64,000 nt of DNA from the NCBI RefSeq assembly GCF_030762805.1, contig NZ_CP129113.1:2618001-2682000 (forward strand). The letters run 5' to 3'. The notes beneath the pieces are model-generated. The model was not told the origin of the DNA, ran no database searches, and saw nothing but the letters and a program-made list of their open reading frames with translations. A program made the translations under genes and the position numbers. This DNA is from Aciduricibacillus chroicocephali (GTDB lineage: Bacteria; Bacillota; Bacilli; Bacillales; Amphibacillaceae). This document shows, piece by piece, positions 27,218-36,366 of the stretch. Every line of letters starts with the position of its first letter. The first letter of the stretch is position 1.

Positions 27218-27993
27218 TTCTTGGATTGCTCCTTATACCGATTCGGTGAGGTACCAAACTGCTTCTTAAAAGCTGCACTGAAATAATTCGGGTCCTCAAA
27301 GCCGACTGCAGCTGCAATTTCATATATCTTCATATCGGTGCTGAGCAGAAGAATCTTCGCCCGATCCAGCCTCGCCGTGATCATATATTGTTGAAACGTA
27401 GTGCCGTACAATGTCTTAAACAAAGAACTCAAATAGGACGGGCTGAGAGACAAGGCGTTTGCCAAATAGGAGAGTGAAAAATCCATGTCCCCGATATGGG
27501 CGTTGATTTCCTGCTGAATCTGTCTTTTGTAATTGGAAGCTTCCACTGCGCCCCCTGCTTCTGGAATCAGGCCACCCACCAGCCGTGACACTTCATGAGC
27601 ACGCTTCGCCTCCTGCACCCTCGCTGTAAGCTTGCTCAAAATCTCCTGAATATCCGTCTTTGATACAGGCTTCAAAATATAATCATCCACACCTAGCTTA
27701 AGTGCAGTCAGGGCATAGTCGAAGTAATCATAACCTGTAATCATCGCAATTTTGACATCTGGCTTCAGTTCCTTGGCACGCGCAGTAAAATCCAGGCCAT
27801 TCATTTTCGGCATATTGATGTCGGCGAGCACAATGTCCGGCCGGTATGTTTTAAACAATTCAAGTGCTTCCTCTCCGTCCGATGCTACATACAGGTCGGA
27901 AATTAAGAGAGCATCAAAGTCGATAAACGCGCGAATCCCACGAATGAGAAGCGGTTCATCATCGACCACAAGCAATGTATACATCGTGCTCAC
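27214..27993 (-). CDS. YesN-family AraC-type response regulator
   Basis: A 259-residue protein. The receiver domain (1-120) has its phosphoacceptor Asp in PDIVLADINMPKMNG and the Lys in DYILKPVSKTD. The C-terminus is an AraC DNA-binding domain (LSPSYLSSLFKTLYG, IAAAVGFEDPNYFSAAFKKQFG). It is shorter than most YesN proteins because the linker is brief. It lies 62 bp after msrAB, across a hairpin terminator that probably only partly stops transcription. The ATG follows AGAAAGGGTGAG. Confidence 0.92.
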   Translation of the reverse strand: MSTMYTLLVVDDEPLLIRGIRAFIDFDALLISDLYVASDGEEALELFKTYRPDIVLADINMPKMNGLDFTARAKELKPDVKIAMITGYDYFDYALTALKLGVDDYILKPVSKTDIQEILSKLTARVQEAKRAHEVSRLVGGLIPEAGGAVEASNYKRQIQQEINAHIGDMDFSLSYLANALSLSPSYLSSLFKTLYGTTFQQYMITARLDRAKILLLSTDMKIYEIAAAVGFEDPNYFSAAFKKQFGTSPNRYKEQSKK

Positions 27994-28000
27994 CCTTTCT

Positions 28001-28032
28001 AAAAAAAGAAAGGCAGCTACTGCCGCCCTTCT
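28001..28032 (-). terminator. Hairpin and T-run between msrAB and the two-component genes
   Basis: On the minus strand GAAGGGCGGCAG pairs with CTGCCTTTC (one mismatch) and is followed by seven T. It would lower transcription of the regulator genes relative to msrAB. Confidence 0.7.
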
Positions 28033-28055
28033 CTTGTTTTGCTATATATTCTACC

Positions 28056-29174
28056 TTATTTTACGAAACCCTTCAGGTGTCCGTAGCCTTTTTCATCCAT
28101 CTGATCAAGCGGAACAAAATCAATTGCTGCACTGTTGATGCAGTAGCGCAAACCACCCTTGTCTTGCGGTCCATCATCAAACACATGCCCAAGATGACTG
28201 TCACCGACACGACTTCTCACTTCTGTGCGCACCATGTTGAAGCTAGTATCCTTCTTCTCGACAACGACGTCCGGCTCAATTGGTTTTGTAAAACTTGGCC
28301 AACCGCATTGGGAGTCATACTTGTCGCGACTGGAGAAAAGCGGCTCCCCAGTTGCTACATCGACATAGATACCGTCTTCAAAGAAGTCCCAGTATTTATT
28401 GTCAAAAGCGAGTTCCGTATCTCCGGTCTGTGTCACTTCGTATTGCGCCTTGGATAGTTTCTTTTTCAACTCTGCATCAGTTGGCTTTTTATAATCTTTA
28501 GGGTCTATCTGTGAAGGAACATCTTGGTCTTTCAACGAATCGAACGACACATGGCAGTAGCCATCCGGATTTTTTTCCAAGTAGTCCTGATGATATTCTT
28601 CTGCCAGCGTATAGTTCTTCAGCAGTTCTACCTCTGTAACAATCTTATCATCGTAGCGCTTCTGTTCTTTTGCCAATGCTTCCTCAATAACTTTCTTTTC
28701 CTTTGGATCTGTATAATAAATGCCGGAGCGATATTGTGTCCCGACATCATTGCCCTGCTTGTTCAAAGAAGTCGGATCAACAATTGTGAAATAGCGTTTA
28801 AGCAGCTCCTTTAAGGAGACTCGTTCCGGATCATATTTTACATGCACTGTTTCAGCATAGCCCGTATCCCCGGTCACTACTTGTTCGTAGGTCGGATTCC
28901 TTGTATCTCCATTCGCATAGCCAGACGTCACATCTGCCACTCCGTAAACCCTTGCCATATAAGCCTCGACACCCCAGAAGCAACCACCGGCAAAGTAAAT
29001 ATCCTTGAGTTTATCTTCGTTAAAATCGAGGCCCTTGTTCGGGTTATCCGGATATTTAGAAGAGGCTGCAGTTTCACCTGTTCCGCTTTCGGGATTTTGG
29101 CTCGCAGTGCCAAGTGAACAGCCAGCTAGCATTAGAACAAGTCCAAACAAACCCCATAGATACTTTATTTTCAT
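28056..29174 (-). CDS. msrAB: Extracytoplasmic methionine sulfoxide reductase MsrAB lipoprotein
   Basis: A 372-residue fusion with a lipoprotein signal (lipobox LAGC), so it acts on the outer face of the membrane. MsrA (about 55-205) has the catalytic [11 protein letters not shown] and reduces the S-epimer. MsrB (about 230-365) has CGWPSF and the catalytic Cys in [11 protein letters not shown] for the R-epimer. The zinc-binding CxxC pairs of some MsrB proteins appear to be missing. Electrons should come from CcdA through the adjacent TlpA-like lipoprotein. The gene lies 19 bp downstream of it. Confidence 0.95.
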   Translation of the reverse strand: MKIKYLWGLFGLVLMLAGCSLGTASQNPESGTGETAASSKYPDNPNKGLDFNEDKLKDIYFAGGCFWGVEAYMARVYGVADVTSGYANGDTRNPTYEQVVTGDTGYAETVHVKYDPERVSLKELLKRYFTIVDPTSLNKQGNDVGTQYRSGIYYTDPKEKKVIEEALAKEQKRYDDKIVTEVELLKNYTLAEEYHQDYLEKNPDGYCHVSFDSLKDQDVPSQIDPKDYKKPTDAELKKKLSKAQYEVTQTGDTELAFDNKYWDFFEDGIYVDVATGEPLFSSRDKYDSQCGWPSFTKPIEPDVVVEKKDTSFNMVRTEVRSRVGDSHLGHVFDDGPQDKGGLRYCINSAAIDFVPLDQMDEKGYGHLKGFVK

Positions 29175-29193
29175 ATTAAACTAGCCCCTTTCC

Positions 29194-29688
29194 TTAGTTT
29201 AACTGATCCATTTCCTTTTTAATTTGCTCATTAGACAAATGGCCTGGCTGGGTTTTCACCAACTCTCCTTTTTCATTAATGAAAGCAGAGGTCGGATAGC
29301 CGCGTACCTTGAATTTCTTAACAACCGCCCCGCCTTCGTCAAAGAGCACTGGAAGATTGTCTGTATTGTCCACGCCTTTGAACCACTTCTTAAACGCTTC
29401 CTTATCCTTCTCATTGTTGTAATCCGGCGCAACAATAGTGAGCACTTTAAAATCCGTATCTTCCCCGGCAAGCTTGTTCACATCATCAAGCCCTGACAAA
29501 CAGATCGGGCACCAGGACGCCCAGAACTTCAGATACACTTTCTTGCCTTTGTAGTCAGCCAGATTCACTGTCTTGCCGTTCATATCTTCCAAGACAAATA
29601 GTGAATCTTCTTTGCCAGCATCAGTAGTTTGTGAACAAGCTCCAAGTACAACAGCAACAGCCAGCAAGATAAGCAGTTTCTTCAACAT
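29194..29688 (-). CDS. TlpA/ResA-like thioredoxin lipoprotein
   Basis: A 164-residue lipoprotein (lipobox LGAC) with a thioredoxin fold and the active site WASWCPICLSG. The cis-Pro loop appears as VRGYPTSAFI. It resembles pneumococcal Etrx proteins, which pass electrons from CcdA to MsrAB. The ATG follows AAAAGGAGGCGG. It is the middle gene of the ccdA-tlpA-msrAB operon with gaps of 15 and 19 bp. Confidence 0.93.
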   Translation of the reverse strand: MLKKLLILLAVAVVLGACSQTTDAGKEDSLFVLEDMNGKTVNLADYKGKKVYLKFWASWCPICLSGLDDVNKLAGEDTDFKVLTIVAPDYNNEKDKEAFKKWFKGVDNTDNLPVLFDEGGAVVKKFKVRGYPTSAFINEKGELVKTQPGHLSNEQIKKEMDQLN

Positions 29689-29703
29689 AACAGCCGCCTC
29701 CTT

Positions 29704-30423
29704 TTATTGAGGAATAAGAGTCGTAAAGAAATTCAACTGATTCGTCATGAGGAAAATCCCCATGATTACAATGATTACGCCACCTGTAATTCGGATCGTT
29801 CGCAAATGACGGTTGAGCTTCTTCGTTTGCCGTAGCAGCACATCCGAGAATACCGCAAGCAATAGAAACGGAATCAGCATGCCCAGCGCATACACAAGCA
29901 TGAGAAATGCACCATATGCCGCCTGTCCTTCACTCGCAGACAGCCCAAGCACCGCACCAAGAATCGGCCCAATGCACGGTGTCCAGCCGAAACTGAAAGT
30001 GAACCCGAGCAAGTACGTACCAATAAGATCCCGCTTGCCGCTCCGCTTCAAGCTGAGCTTATTCTCCCGCTCGAGAAAAGGGATACTGACCAACCCAGTC
30101 TGATGCAAACCGAGTAAAATAACTACAATGCCGCAAACAATGAGAAATCCGTCCGTATTGATCAAGCTGCCAAGCGCTCCGGCACCGAATCCAAGCAGGA
30201 CAAAACTTGTCGAGAGCCCAAAGACGAAGATTACCGTTTTAAAAATGAGCCAAAGATTGATCGTCACCTTGCCAATTGTCAGCTGTCGTCCTCCTGTAGC
30301 TGTTTCACTTCCAGAGGAAAGAACTGACACATACACAGGCAACAACGGCAAAATACACGGACTGAGGAATGAGAGTACCCCGGCTATAAGTACCGAGCTT
30401 AGTACCAGCGGATCTCCAATCAT
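29704..30423 (-). CDS. ccdA: CcdA-type thiol:disulfide transmembrane reductase
   Basis: A 239-residue protein with six membrane helices. The redox cysteines are in SPCILPLLPVYVSVLS (helix 1) and GWTPCIGPILG (helix 4). It carries reducing power from cytoplasmic thioredoxin across the membrane. The ATG at 30423 is eight bases after GGGAGG; a GTG nine bases upstream is too close to that site. It is the first gene of the operon with the TlpA-like lipoprotein and MsrAB. Confidence 0.94.
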   Translation of the reverse strand: MIGDPLVLSSVLIAGVLSFLSPCILPLLPVYVSVLSSGSETATGGRQLTIGKVTINLWLIFKTVIFVFGLSTSFVLLGFGAGALGSLINTDGFLIVCGIVVILLGLHQTGLVSIPFLERENKLSLKRSGKRDLIGTYLLGFTFSFGWTPCIGPILGAVLGLSASEGQAAYGAFLMLVYALGMLIPFLLLAVFSDVLLRQTKKLNRHLRTIRITGGVIIVIMGIFLMTNQLNFFTTLIPQ

Positions 30424-30542
30424 CCCAGACACCTCCCTGTTTTGAATAACTATCCTAAGTTTATCCGGATTGAATGAGAAATCGTATAGAATGACTTACG
30501 GAGAATCTTAGAAATGATAAGGTGCTGAGAAAGCAGCCTTTA

Positions 30543-30597
30543 GAAAAAAACGAGCTTTATTGTAAAATGACTTAGCATTCTACAATAAAGCCCGAAT
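30543..30597. terminator. Terminator of the chemotaxis receptor gene
   Basis: GCTTTATTGTA pairs with TACAATAAAGC; on the minus strand it is followed by GTTTTTTTC. Confidence 0.8.
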
Positions 30598-30617
30598 TAT
30601 AAATATAAAATAACAGC

Positions 30618-32423
30618 CTACTCTACACGGAAACGGTCAACACTCTGATTTAGTTCATCTGCCAGTCCATGGAGCATTGCTGCGAAGCTGGCTACCTCTT
30701 GCATGGCTGCAAGCTGCTCTTCTGACGAGGCTGCGACATGAGCAGCGTCACCCGAAGATGCATCTGTAATTTCCTCCAAGACGGCAAGCGCGTTCGCTAC
30801 CAACTCACTTCCTGCTGAAAGCTGTTCTGAGGCAGCAGAAACTTCCTCAATCTGCTCTGACACATCCCGAACAGATTCTACGATTGCACGGAATGTATGC
30901 CCTGCTTTATTGGCAATCTGGGTACCCGTCTGGGCTTCTGTCATGGACTGATCCAGAGCAACGACGGTATCACTCGTGTATGCACTGATACCTTGAAGTG
31001 TGTCTGTTATCTTCTCTGAAGACGTTTTCGACTGTTCAGCAAGTTTGCCAATTTCTTTTGCCACCACAGCAAAACCTTTACCATGCTCACCTGCCCGCGA
31101 TGCTTCGATCGATGCGTTGAGTGCAAGCAAATTCGTCTGATTCGCAATGTTGCTGATGAGGGCTGCCATTTCACTGACTTCGTCGCTCAAATGCTTCAGT
31201 CCATGGATAGCTTCCACCGATGTTTTCAAGTTTTGTTCAATGATACTCATTTGCGTAACAGTCGTTTCCATGTCCTTCATTCCGGCGTTTGCACTATCAG
31301 CTGTAACTGAAGCCAGTTCTGAAACGACAGAAGACGCGTCTGCAATTCGGTAAATACCTGTTGTCATTTCCTTCATGGAGTGCTGAGAATCCTTCGTATG
31401 ACGCAGTTGTTCATCGAGTCCTCCAGCAATGTTTTGAATAGCTTCTGTGATTTCCTGTGTAGCTGCTTCAGTCTGAGCAGCGCTCTCTTGCAATTGAGAA
31501 GATGACGCCGCAACATCACCGGAAGATTTCTTTATGTTGTGGGTCAAATCCCGAAGTCCACTGACCATCTGATTAAACGAGCCTGCCGCCTGTCCAATCT
31601 CATTCCCGCTCAGTACAGGGATTTCCACGGTCAAGTCACCTTGTGAGGCTTGTTCAGATACTTCCGCTAAACGGACAAGCGGACGCAGCATTTTGCGAAG
31701 AATAAATGCTACGAAACCGATTAACAGTGCAACAAACAATAGACCCATCGCGATATTCGTCCAAAGAATTCGTTGAAGTTCCTTTTTGACAATCCCATAA
31801 TCAAAATCGACTCCAAACAACGCAACCGGTTTGCCGTTCACGTCCTCGATCGGCGACAAATATGAGATGAACGTCCCACCTTCATCCGTATAAACATCAG
31901 TCAAGGAACTACCGTTTCTCATGGCTTCTTCGTAACCTTGAAGAAATACCGAGTCCAATTCGTATAACGATCCTAAAACTTCAATCCTCTCACCTGGCTC
32001 CCGAGCTTGCTCTGAATTATACAAGTAGGCTTTGCCATTTTCTCTAAAAATGTCCGGCGTTAATAAATAGACATCCTTTACCAATCGATTGGATTTCATG
32101 GCATTTAGAGTACGCGGAAGTTCCTCGAATGCTTCTCCTTTAAATGGCTTATGCTCAAGGATTGCCTCCGTTGCCTCAGCAACAAGCGGTTCTTTTTGCT
32201 GAGTGATGGCTTTGAAAGCCTTCCCATACTCTTCAAATTGCTGGAAATATGCCTCTCGTTGATCACGAATGGACAGGGAAATCATCAAACCGATTACCGT
32301 AATAATGAGGGCTGAGAGAACAAGTGAACTCGTAACTGCCAAACTCCTAGGCTTTGTTTTTACAGAGTCACTGTTGCTCTTAATATTTCGTAATTCTTTT
32401 CGTTTATTTAAGGAAAAACCCAT
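30618..32423 (-). CDS. Methyl-accepting chemotaxis protein
   Basis: A 601-residue membrane receptor. Helix 1 is near residues 28-52, then a Cache-like extracellular sensor, helix 2 (about 222-246), HAMP, and a long coiled-coil signalling domain. The hairpin tip sequence is [20 protein letters not shown] followed by [23 protein letters not shown]. It would signal to CheA/CheW. No chemotaxis genes are nearby. The ligand is unknown. Confidence 0.94.
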   Translation of the reverse strand: MGFSLNKRKELRNIKSNSDSVKTKPRSLAVTSSLVLSALIITVIGLMISLSIRDQREAYFQQFEEYGKAFKAITQQKEPLVAEATEAILEHKPFKGEAFEELPRTLNAMKSNRLVKDVYLLTPDIFRENGKAYLYNSEQAREPGERIEVLGSLYELDSVFLQGYEEAMRNGSSLTDVYTDEGGTFISYLSPIEDVNGKPVALFGVDFDYGIVKKELQRILWTNIAMGLLFVALLIGFVAFILRKMLRPLVRLAEVSEQASQGDLTVEIPVLSGNEIGQAAGSFNQMVSGLRDLTHNIKKSSGDVAASSSQLQESAAQTEAATQEITEAIQNIAGGLDEQLRHTKDSQHSMKEMTTGIYRIADASSVVSELASVTADSANAGMKDMETTVTQMSIIEQNLKTSVEAIHGLKHLSDEVSEMAALISNIANQTNLLALNASIEASRAGEHGKGFAVVAKEIGKLAEQSKTSSEKITDTLQGISAYTSDTVVALDQSMTEAQTGTQIANKAGHTFRAIVESVRDVSEQIEEVSAASEQLSAGSELVANALAVLEEITDASSGDAAHVAASSEEQLAAMQEVASFAAMLHGLADELNQSVDRFRVE

Positions 32424-32665
32424 TTACATTACACCTACTATTTCTGCTCTTATTTGAAATCCTAAATCAGGTAAGTCATATATAAATTATACAATTATAG
32501 TACTTTTGACGCAAAACAAATTTTAGTATAGCTTTAAAAATTAGTACCAAATAAATATATTATTTCTGATAAATGAGGTATTAAGATACAACAAAATATG
32601 AAGATAAGACGTCATTTTTGCATTACGCTCTTAGATAGAGAATAGCCATTACCTTTTAACAGCAA
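32424..32665. other. AT-rich spacer upstream of the chemotaxis receptor
   Basis: Holds the promoter of the receptor gene and ends at the terminator of the next gene. No other motif is recognised. Confidence 0.4.
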
Positions 32666-32706
32666 AGGAAAAAGCGTGTACTCACCCAACGGAGTACACG
32701 CTTTCC
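32666..32706 (-). terminator. Terminator of the arylsulfotransferase-like gene
   Basis: AAAGCGTGTACTC pairs with GAGTACACGCTTT; on the minus strand TTTTTCC follows. Confidence 0.82.
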
Positions 32707-32730
32707 TTATTTCCAACCTTCTTACTTCTT

Positions 32731-33966
32731 TTATATCTCAGGAACCCAATCAAAAGGTACAGCTTGAGCTCGGTATACCATTGGGTTTTCAATCGTATTC
32801 GTCCCTGCCGAGGTGAAACCAGGATAAGGATTAATATATTCCCACACGATTTCGCCAGAAGCGGTAATCTGGAAGATGCGCCCATTCATCCCTTCATTGA
32901 TCAAAGTGTTGCCATTTGGCAATCTCTGCACGTTTCCAACGAATGATGTATGGAATGACCAGACCGGATCGCCTGAATCTTCAGCAGTGTATTGCCATAC
33001 AATTTCTTTCGTTACTGGATTAATCTCAAGAACTCTTGAACCAGCATATGTAGCAAGCGAAACTGGCGGGTAACCGGCCCCTCCCTGATTATCTAATAGA
33101 ATTAAATTTCCTGCTCCAGGAAGACCTTCAGGGATTAAGTGCGGTTTATGCTGACCAGAAGTTTGATCGAGTGGACGCGGAACTTCTCTGTTCAGTAATC
33201 GATAATAAGGATTCGAATCAACACTGCTATAAGGCCCGATTCGCCACACAATATTTCCACTTTTCTTCTCAATAATCGCAACAAAATTACCTTTTCTTGA
33301 GCTAATGATGATATTGTCCGGGTGGAATACCTCATTCCTACCGTCATACCACTTGTTTGGACCTAATATCTGCGAAGTATTCAATTCAAGGTAGCCCCAT
33401 GGATCTTGATCTTTTCTTTTTAAGGATTGGCGCAAATCATTCAACCCTTCTTCCGAAAACCCAAACTCTTCGATATGATCGCCTGCAAGCCAACTCCATA
33501 CAATCTCTCCAGCTGGATTAACTTCATAGATGCCTTGGTCACCCACCTCTACATCACCCAATAGCGGGACAACACGAGGCTTCGTAATCAATAACAAAGT
33601 ATTGCCATTAGCTAGACGCTGCCAGTCATGATTTTGTCTTGCTGCACCACTTGGAGCTTGCTCTCCCCACTTCCAAACGGGGTCACCATTCCAGTCAACC
33701 TCAGCCACAATCCTGTTACCGTAAATGCCAAAAACCAACTCTTCGATCATTTCGTATTGAACCAAGACATGACCACGCTTACCACCAATCAAATTCGGAT
33801 CAATGACATCACCAGGCAGCCCTTGATAATCCCACTGATGTACTTGCTGACCTTCCATATTAATTAAATGAGTCTTTCCATCAAGTGCACTAAAGCTTAT
33901 CAAAGATTGGTAAGCCTTATCCTGATCCGCATAAATCAGTCCTGAACGACGAGTTCTAGTGTTCAT
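32731..33966 (-). CDS. Arylsulfotransferase-like (ASST) beta-propeller protein
   Basis: A 411-residue protein built of repeated blades ending in patterns such as GEIVWEY, GNIVWRIG and KEIVWQY, with NGNTLLI and NGNTLINEG turns. This is the arylsulfotransferase (PF05935/ASST) propeller, which moves sulfate between phenols in well-studied members. Several His residues (QNHDWQRL, FHPDN, SFHTSFV) could be the catalytic and ligand histidines. It has no signal peptide, unlike periplasmic enzymes, so it is probably cytoplasmic. Its leader carries an unusual terminator next to the ribosome binding site. The family is likely; the activity is unproven. Confidence 0.8.
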   Translation of the reverse strand: MNTRTRRSGLIYADQDKAYQSLISFSALDGKTHLINMEGQQVHQWDYQGLPGDVIDPNLIGGKRGHVLVQYEMIEELVFGIYGNRIVAEVDWNGDPVWKWGEQAPSGAARQNHDWQRLANGNTLLLITKPRVVPLLGDVEVGDQGIYEVNPAGEIVWSWLAGDHIEEFGFSEEGLNDLRQSLKRKDQDPWGYLELNTSQILGPNKWYDGRNEVFHPDNIIISSRKGNFVAIIEKKSGNIVWRIGPYSSVDSNPYYRLLNREVPRPLDQTSGQHKPHLIPEGLPGAGNLILLDNQGGAGYPPVSLATYAGSRVLEINPVTKEIVWQYTAEDSGDPVWSFHTSFVGNVQRLPNGNTLINEGMNGRIFQITASGEIVWEYINPYPGFTSAGTNTIENPMVYRAQAVPFDWVPEI

Positions 33967-34114
33967 TCGTATCCCTCCTGAAATAAAAAAGGCTAATCAA
34001 ACCATCGCCGAGTGGATAGTCTGATTAGCCTCCAGTTATCTGGTCAGCTTTATACATTAGTATTCATACCTATTTAATTGTATTTAGGATACATTAGAAA
34101 TAGAATTTTGTAAA
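33967..34114 (-). promoter_or_regulatory. Leader with promoter and attenuator-like terminator of the arylsulfotransferase-like gene
   Basis: A promoter is readable on the minus strand: TTTACA (34114-34109), 17 bp, TATCCT (34091-34086). The short leader contains a CCAG-ATAA-CTGG hairpin, then GGCTAATCA and TGATTAGCC arms (34030-34022 and 33999-33991) enclosing an inner CTATC/GATGG stem, then six T. The ribosome binding site CAGGAGG lies immediately after. This is a terminator inside the 5' leader, so expression probably needs antitermination. It matches no riboswitch class I know. Confidence 0.6.
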
Positions 34115-34434
34115 CATCTATAATTCCTTTTGAATTCAATGGTTAAGGACTGTTGCTAAATCAAAGGATTTTCAGCTCAGCCATTTTCATTTACATAAGT
34201 TAGCTGCTACAGTACCAATTCGAAAAAGTTGTTTCAGGAAACTGACGCCACTACGTCCTTTCTCTTTTTAAGAATATAAGCCAGTTACCGTACGGCCATT
34301 GTTTTAAAATTTACCAAAGAAGCGTTTTGTTCCAAACTTTTCAAGTATAATGAACGATATCAGATCATGCATACAATACTTGTTGAAGAGAATTCTATAC
34401 ATAGGACGAAAAAACAAATAAACGGGGTTACAAC
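34115..34434. other. Gene-free spacer upstream of dbpA
   Basis: About 320 bp. It includes GGTTAAGGACTGTTGCT (34141-34157), which recurs with two changes at 25391-25407 in another intergenic spacer, and the presumed dbpA promoter and leader. No credible frame. Confidence 0.4.
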
Positions 34435-35880
34435 ATGAATAGATTAAGTTTCGCGGATTACCATGTAAGCGATGAAATAAAAAGAGCACTAGCTGTATTA
34501 AAATACGAAACTCCAACAGAAGTTCAGCGAGAAGTCATTCCACTAGCATTGGAAGATCAAGACCTCGTCGTAAAAGCTCAAACAGGAAGCGGCAAGACGG
34601 CCTCGTTTGGTATCCCTGTTACCGAAAAGGTTGAATGGGAAGAAAAGAAGCCACAGGCGTTAATTCTTACCCCTACTAGAGAGCTGGCTGTTCAAGTCCG
34701 CGAAGATATTACCAATATCGGAAGGTTTAAACGCATTAAAGCAGTCGCGCTCTACGGAAAAGAACCTTTTGCGAAACAAAAAGAAGAATTGAAACAAAAA
34801 ACACATGTAGTTGTTGGTACACCTGGACGGGTCATGGACCATATTGAAAGAGAAACCCTCGCTTTAGATCAAATCAAGTACCTGATCATCGATGAAGCTG
34901 ATGAAATGCTGAATAAAGGTTTCATTGATGAAGTAGAAGCGATTATTAAAAAGCTGCCTTCAAATCGCGTCAGCATGGTCTTTTCTGCTACCTTGCCCAA
35001 AGATGTTGAAAACCTTTGCCATGAGTATATGAAAGAACCGGTTCATATTGAAATTGAGTCAACTGGAGTAACGGCCAATACAATTGAACATTTCCTAATT
35101 GAAGTGAGAGAAGATGAAAAGCTTTCACTCCTCCAGGACGTCACAGTTGTAGAAAATCCAGATAGCTGTCTCATTTTCTGCAGAACAAAGGAACACGTTG
35201 AAGATGTGTATAGTGAATTGAAGGAAGCTGGATATGCTTGTGAACGACTTCATGGAGGACTGGAACAAGATGATCGATTTGGAGTCATGGAAGGTTTCAA
35301 ACTGGGGAAATTCCGCTATCTCGTGGCCACCGATGTAGCTGCCAGAGGCATTGATATTGACAATGTAACACTTGTCATCAACTATGACGTTCCTATGGAA
35401 AAGGAAAGCTACGTACACCGAACCGGCAGAACCGGCCGTGCTGGAAATAAAGGAAAAGCCATTACATTTATGACACCGTATGAAGAAAAGTTTATAAAAG
35501 CAATTGAAAGATACATCGGCTTTGAAATACCAGTTATAGGAGCTCCTAATCAGAAGGAAGTAGCTGGTGGAAAAGCTGCTTTTGAAGAAAAACTGAGCAG
35601 CAAACGAATTGTAAAGAATAATAAAACAGCCCGAATCAATCAAGATATTCTGAAACTCCATTTCAATGGGGGTAAAAAGAAGAAACTCCGTGCTGTTGAT
35701 TTCGTTGGGACGATTGCTAAAATCCCTGGTGTCACAGCAGAGGATATCGGCATTATCACAATCCATGATCAAATGTCGTATGTCGATATTCTGAATGGCA
35801 AAGGATCACTCGTACTACAGGCTATGGAGAATACGACAATTAAAGGGAAGAAGTTGAAAGTGAGTAAAGCGATTAAATAA
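34435..35880 (+). CDS. dbpA: ATP-dependent RNA helicase DbpA (YxiN type)
   Basis: A 481-residue DEAD-box helicase. It has the Q motif ([11 protein letters not shown]), Walker A (AQTGSGKT), DEAD (IIDEADEML), SAT (FSATLP) and [10 protein letters not shown]-terminal RNA-binding domain (about 405-481) follows, ending with a conserved [16 protein letters not shown]. This domain recognises hairpin 92 of 23S rRNA, so the protein helps assemble the large ribosomal subunit. The length matches B. subtilis YxiN. The ATG follows a weak GGGG site. Confidence 0.95.
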   Translation: MNRLSFADYHVSDEIKRALAVLKYETPTEVQREVIPLALEDQDLVVKAQTGSGKTASFGIPVTEKVEWEEKKPQALILTPTRELAVQVREDITNIGRFKRIKAVALYGKEPFAKQKEELKQKTHVVVGTPGRVMDHIERETLALDQIKYLIIDEADEMLNKGFIDEVEAIIKKLPSNRVSMVFSATLPKDVENLCHEYMKEPVHIEIESTGVTANTIEHFLIEVREDEKLSLLQDVTVVENPDSCLIFCRTKEHVEDVYSELKEAGYACERLHGGLEQDDRFGVMEGFKLGKFRYLVATDVAARGIDIDNVTLVINYDVPMEKESYVHRTGRTGRAGNKGKAITFMTPYEEKFIKAIERYIGFEIPVIGAPNQKEVAGGKAAFEEKLSSKRIVKNNKTARINQDILKLHFNGGKKKKLRAVDFVGTIAKIPGVTAEDIGIITIHDQMSYVDILNGKGSLVLQAMENTTIKGKKLKVSKAIK

Positions 35881-35890
35881 TAGAAACTTT

Positions 35891-35928
35891 ATATCCCCCT
35901 CATCTCTTTGGAGTGAGGGGGATATTTG
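35891..35928 (+). terminator. Terminator after dbpA
   Basis: TATCCCCCTCA pairs with TGAGGGGGATA, followed by TTTG. Confidence 0.82.
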
Positions 35929-36015
35929 CCTTCTTTAGAATTTAAGGGATACTTCATAACTGTGAACAGGAGGCAATTCATTTTTGGTTACGTTAATTTA
36001 TTCAACTTCTTTTTT

Positions 36016-36190
36016 TCATATACCATGTCGATCATTGGCTTTTGATCTTCTTATGATACCTTTAAAACAGAGATCCTCATACAGCAATACCGTATTGTGA
36101 TTGTCACTATAATCATTCCCATAACCTTTTTCAAGAATGGATTGGCAGTGAATCTCCGAAATATATTACATTTGCTTTCTCATCAGGAAT
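36016..36190 (-). pseudogene. Possible decayed coding remnant
   Basis: The minus strand shows two adjoining coding-like stretches in different frames (PDEKANVIYFGDSLPIHS, then KGYGNDYSDNHNTVLLYED), each ending in stops, with no start. It reads like a frameshifted gene fragment but I recognise no family. A copy of the att-like core CTTATGATAC lies inside it at 36050-36059. The rest of the 35929-36366 spacer shows nothing else. Confidence 0.25.
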
Positions 36191-36366
36191 CCGTTCCTAA
36201 TCATCCGGGTACATAAGCAGTAATCGGTGGCCTCCCTTAACAACTACATTTCTCTAAATCCTAACAAAATCTTTTTTGCTAAAAAAGGCTTAAGTTTTAT
36301 TTCCTTTAAAATTTTATAATGTATAATTTTAGTTACTATATTTTTCTAATAAAGGATGGGTACTGC

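Noticed and set aside
33990-34010. Fluoride-riboswitch-like GGCGATGG in the arylsulfotransferase leader
   Set aside because: The rest of the fluoride aptamer consensus is absent; the bases belong to the terminator stem.
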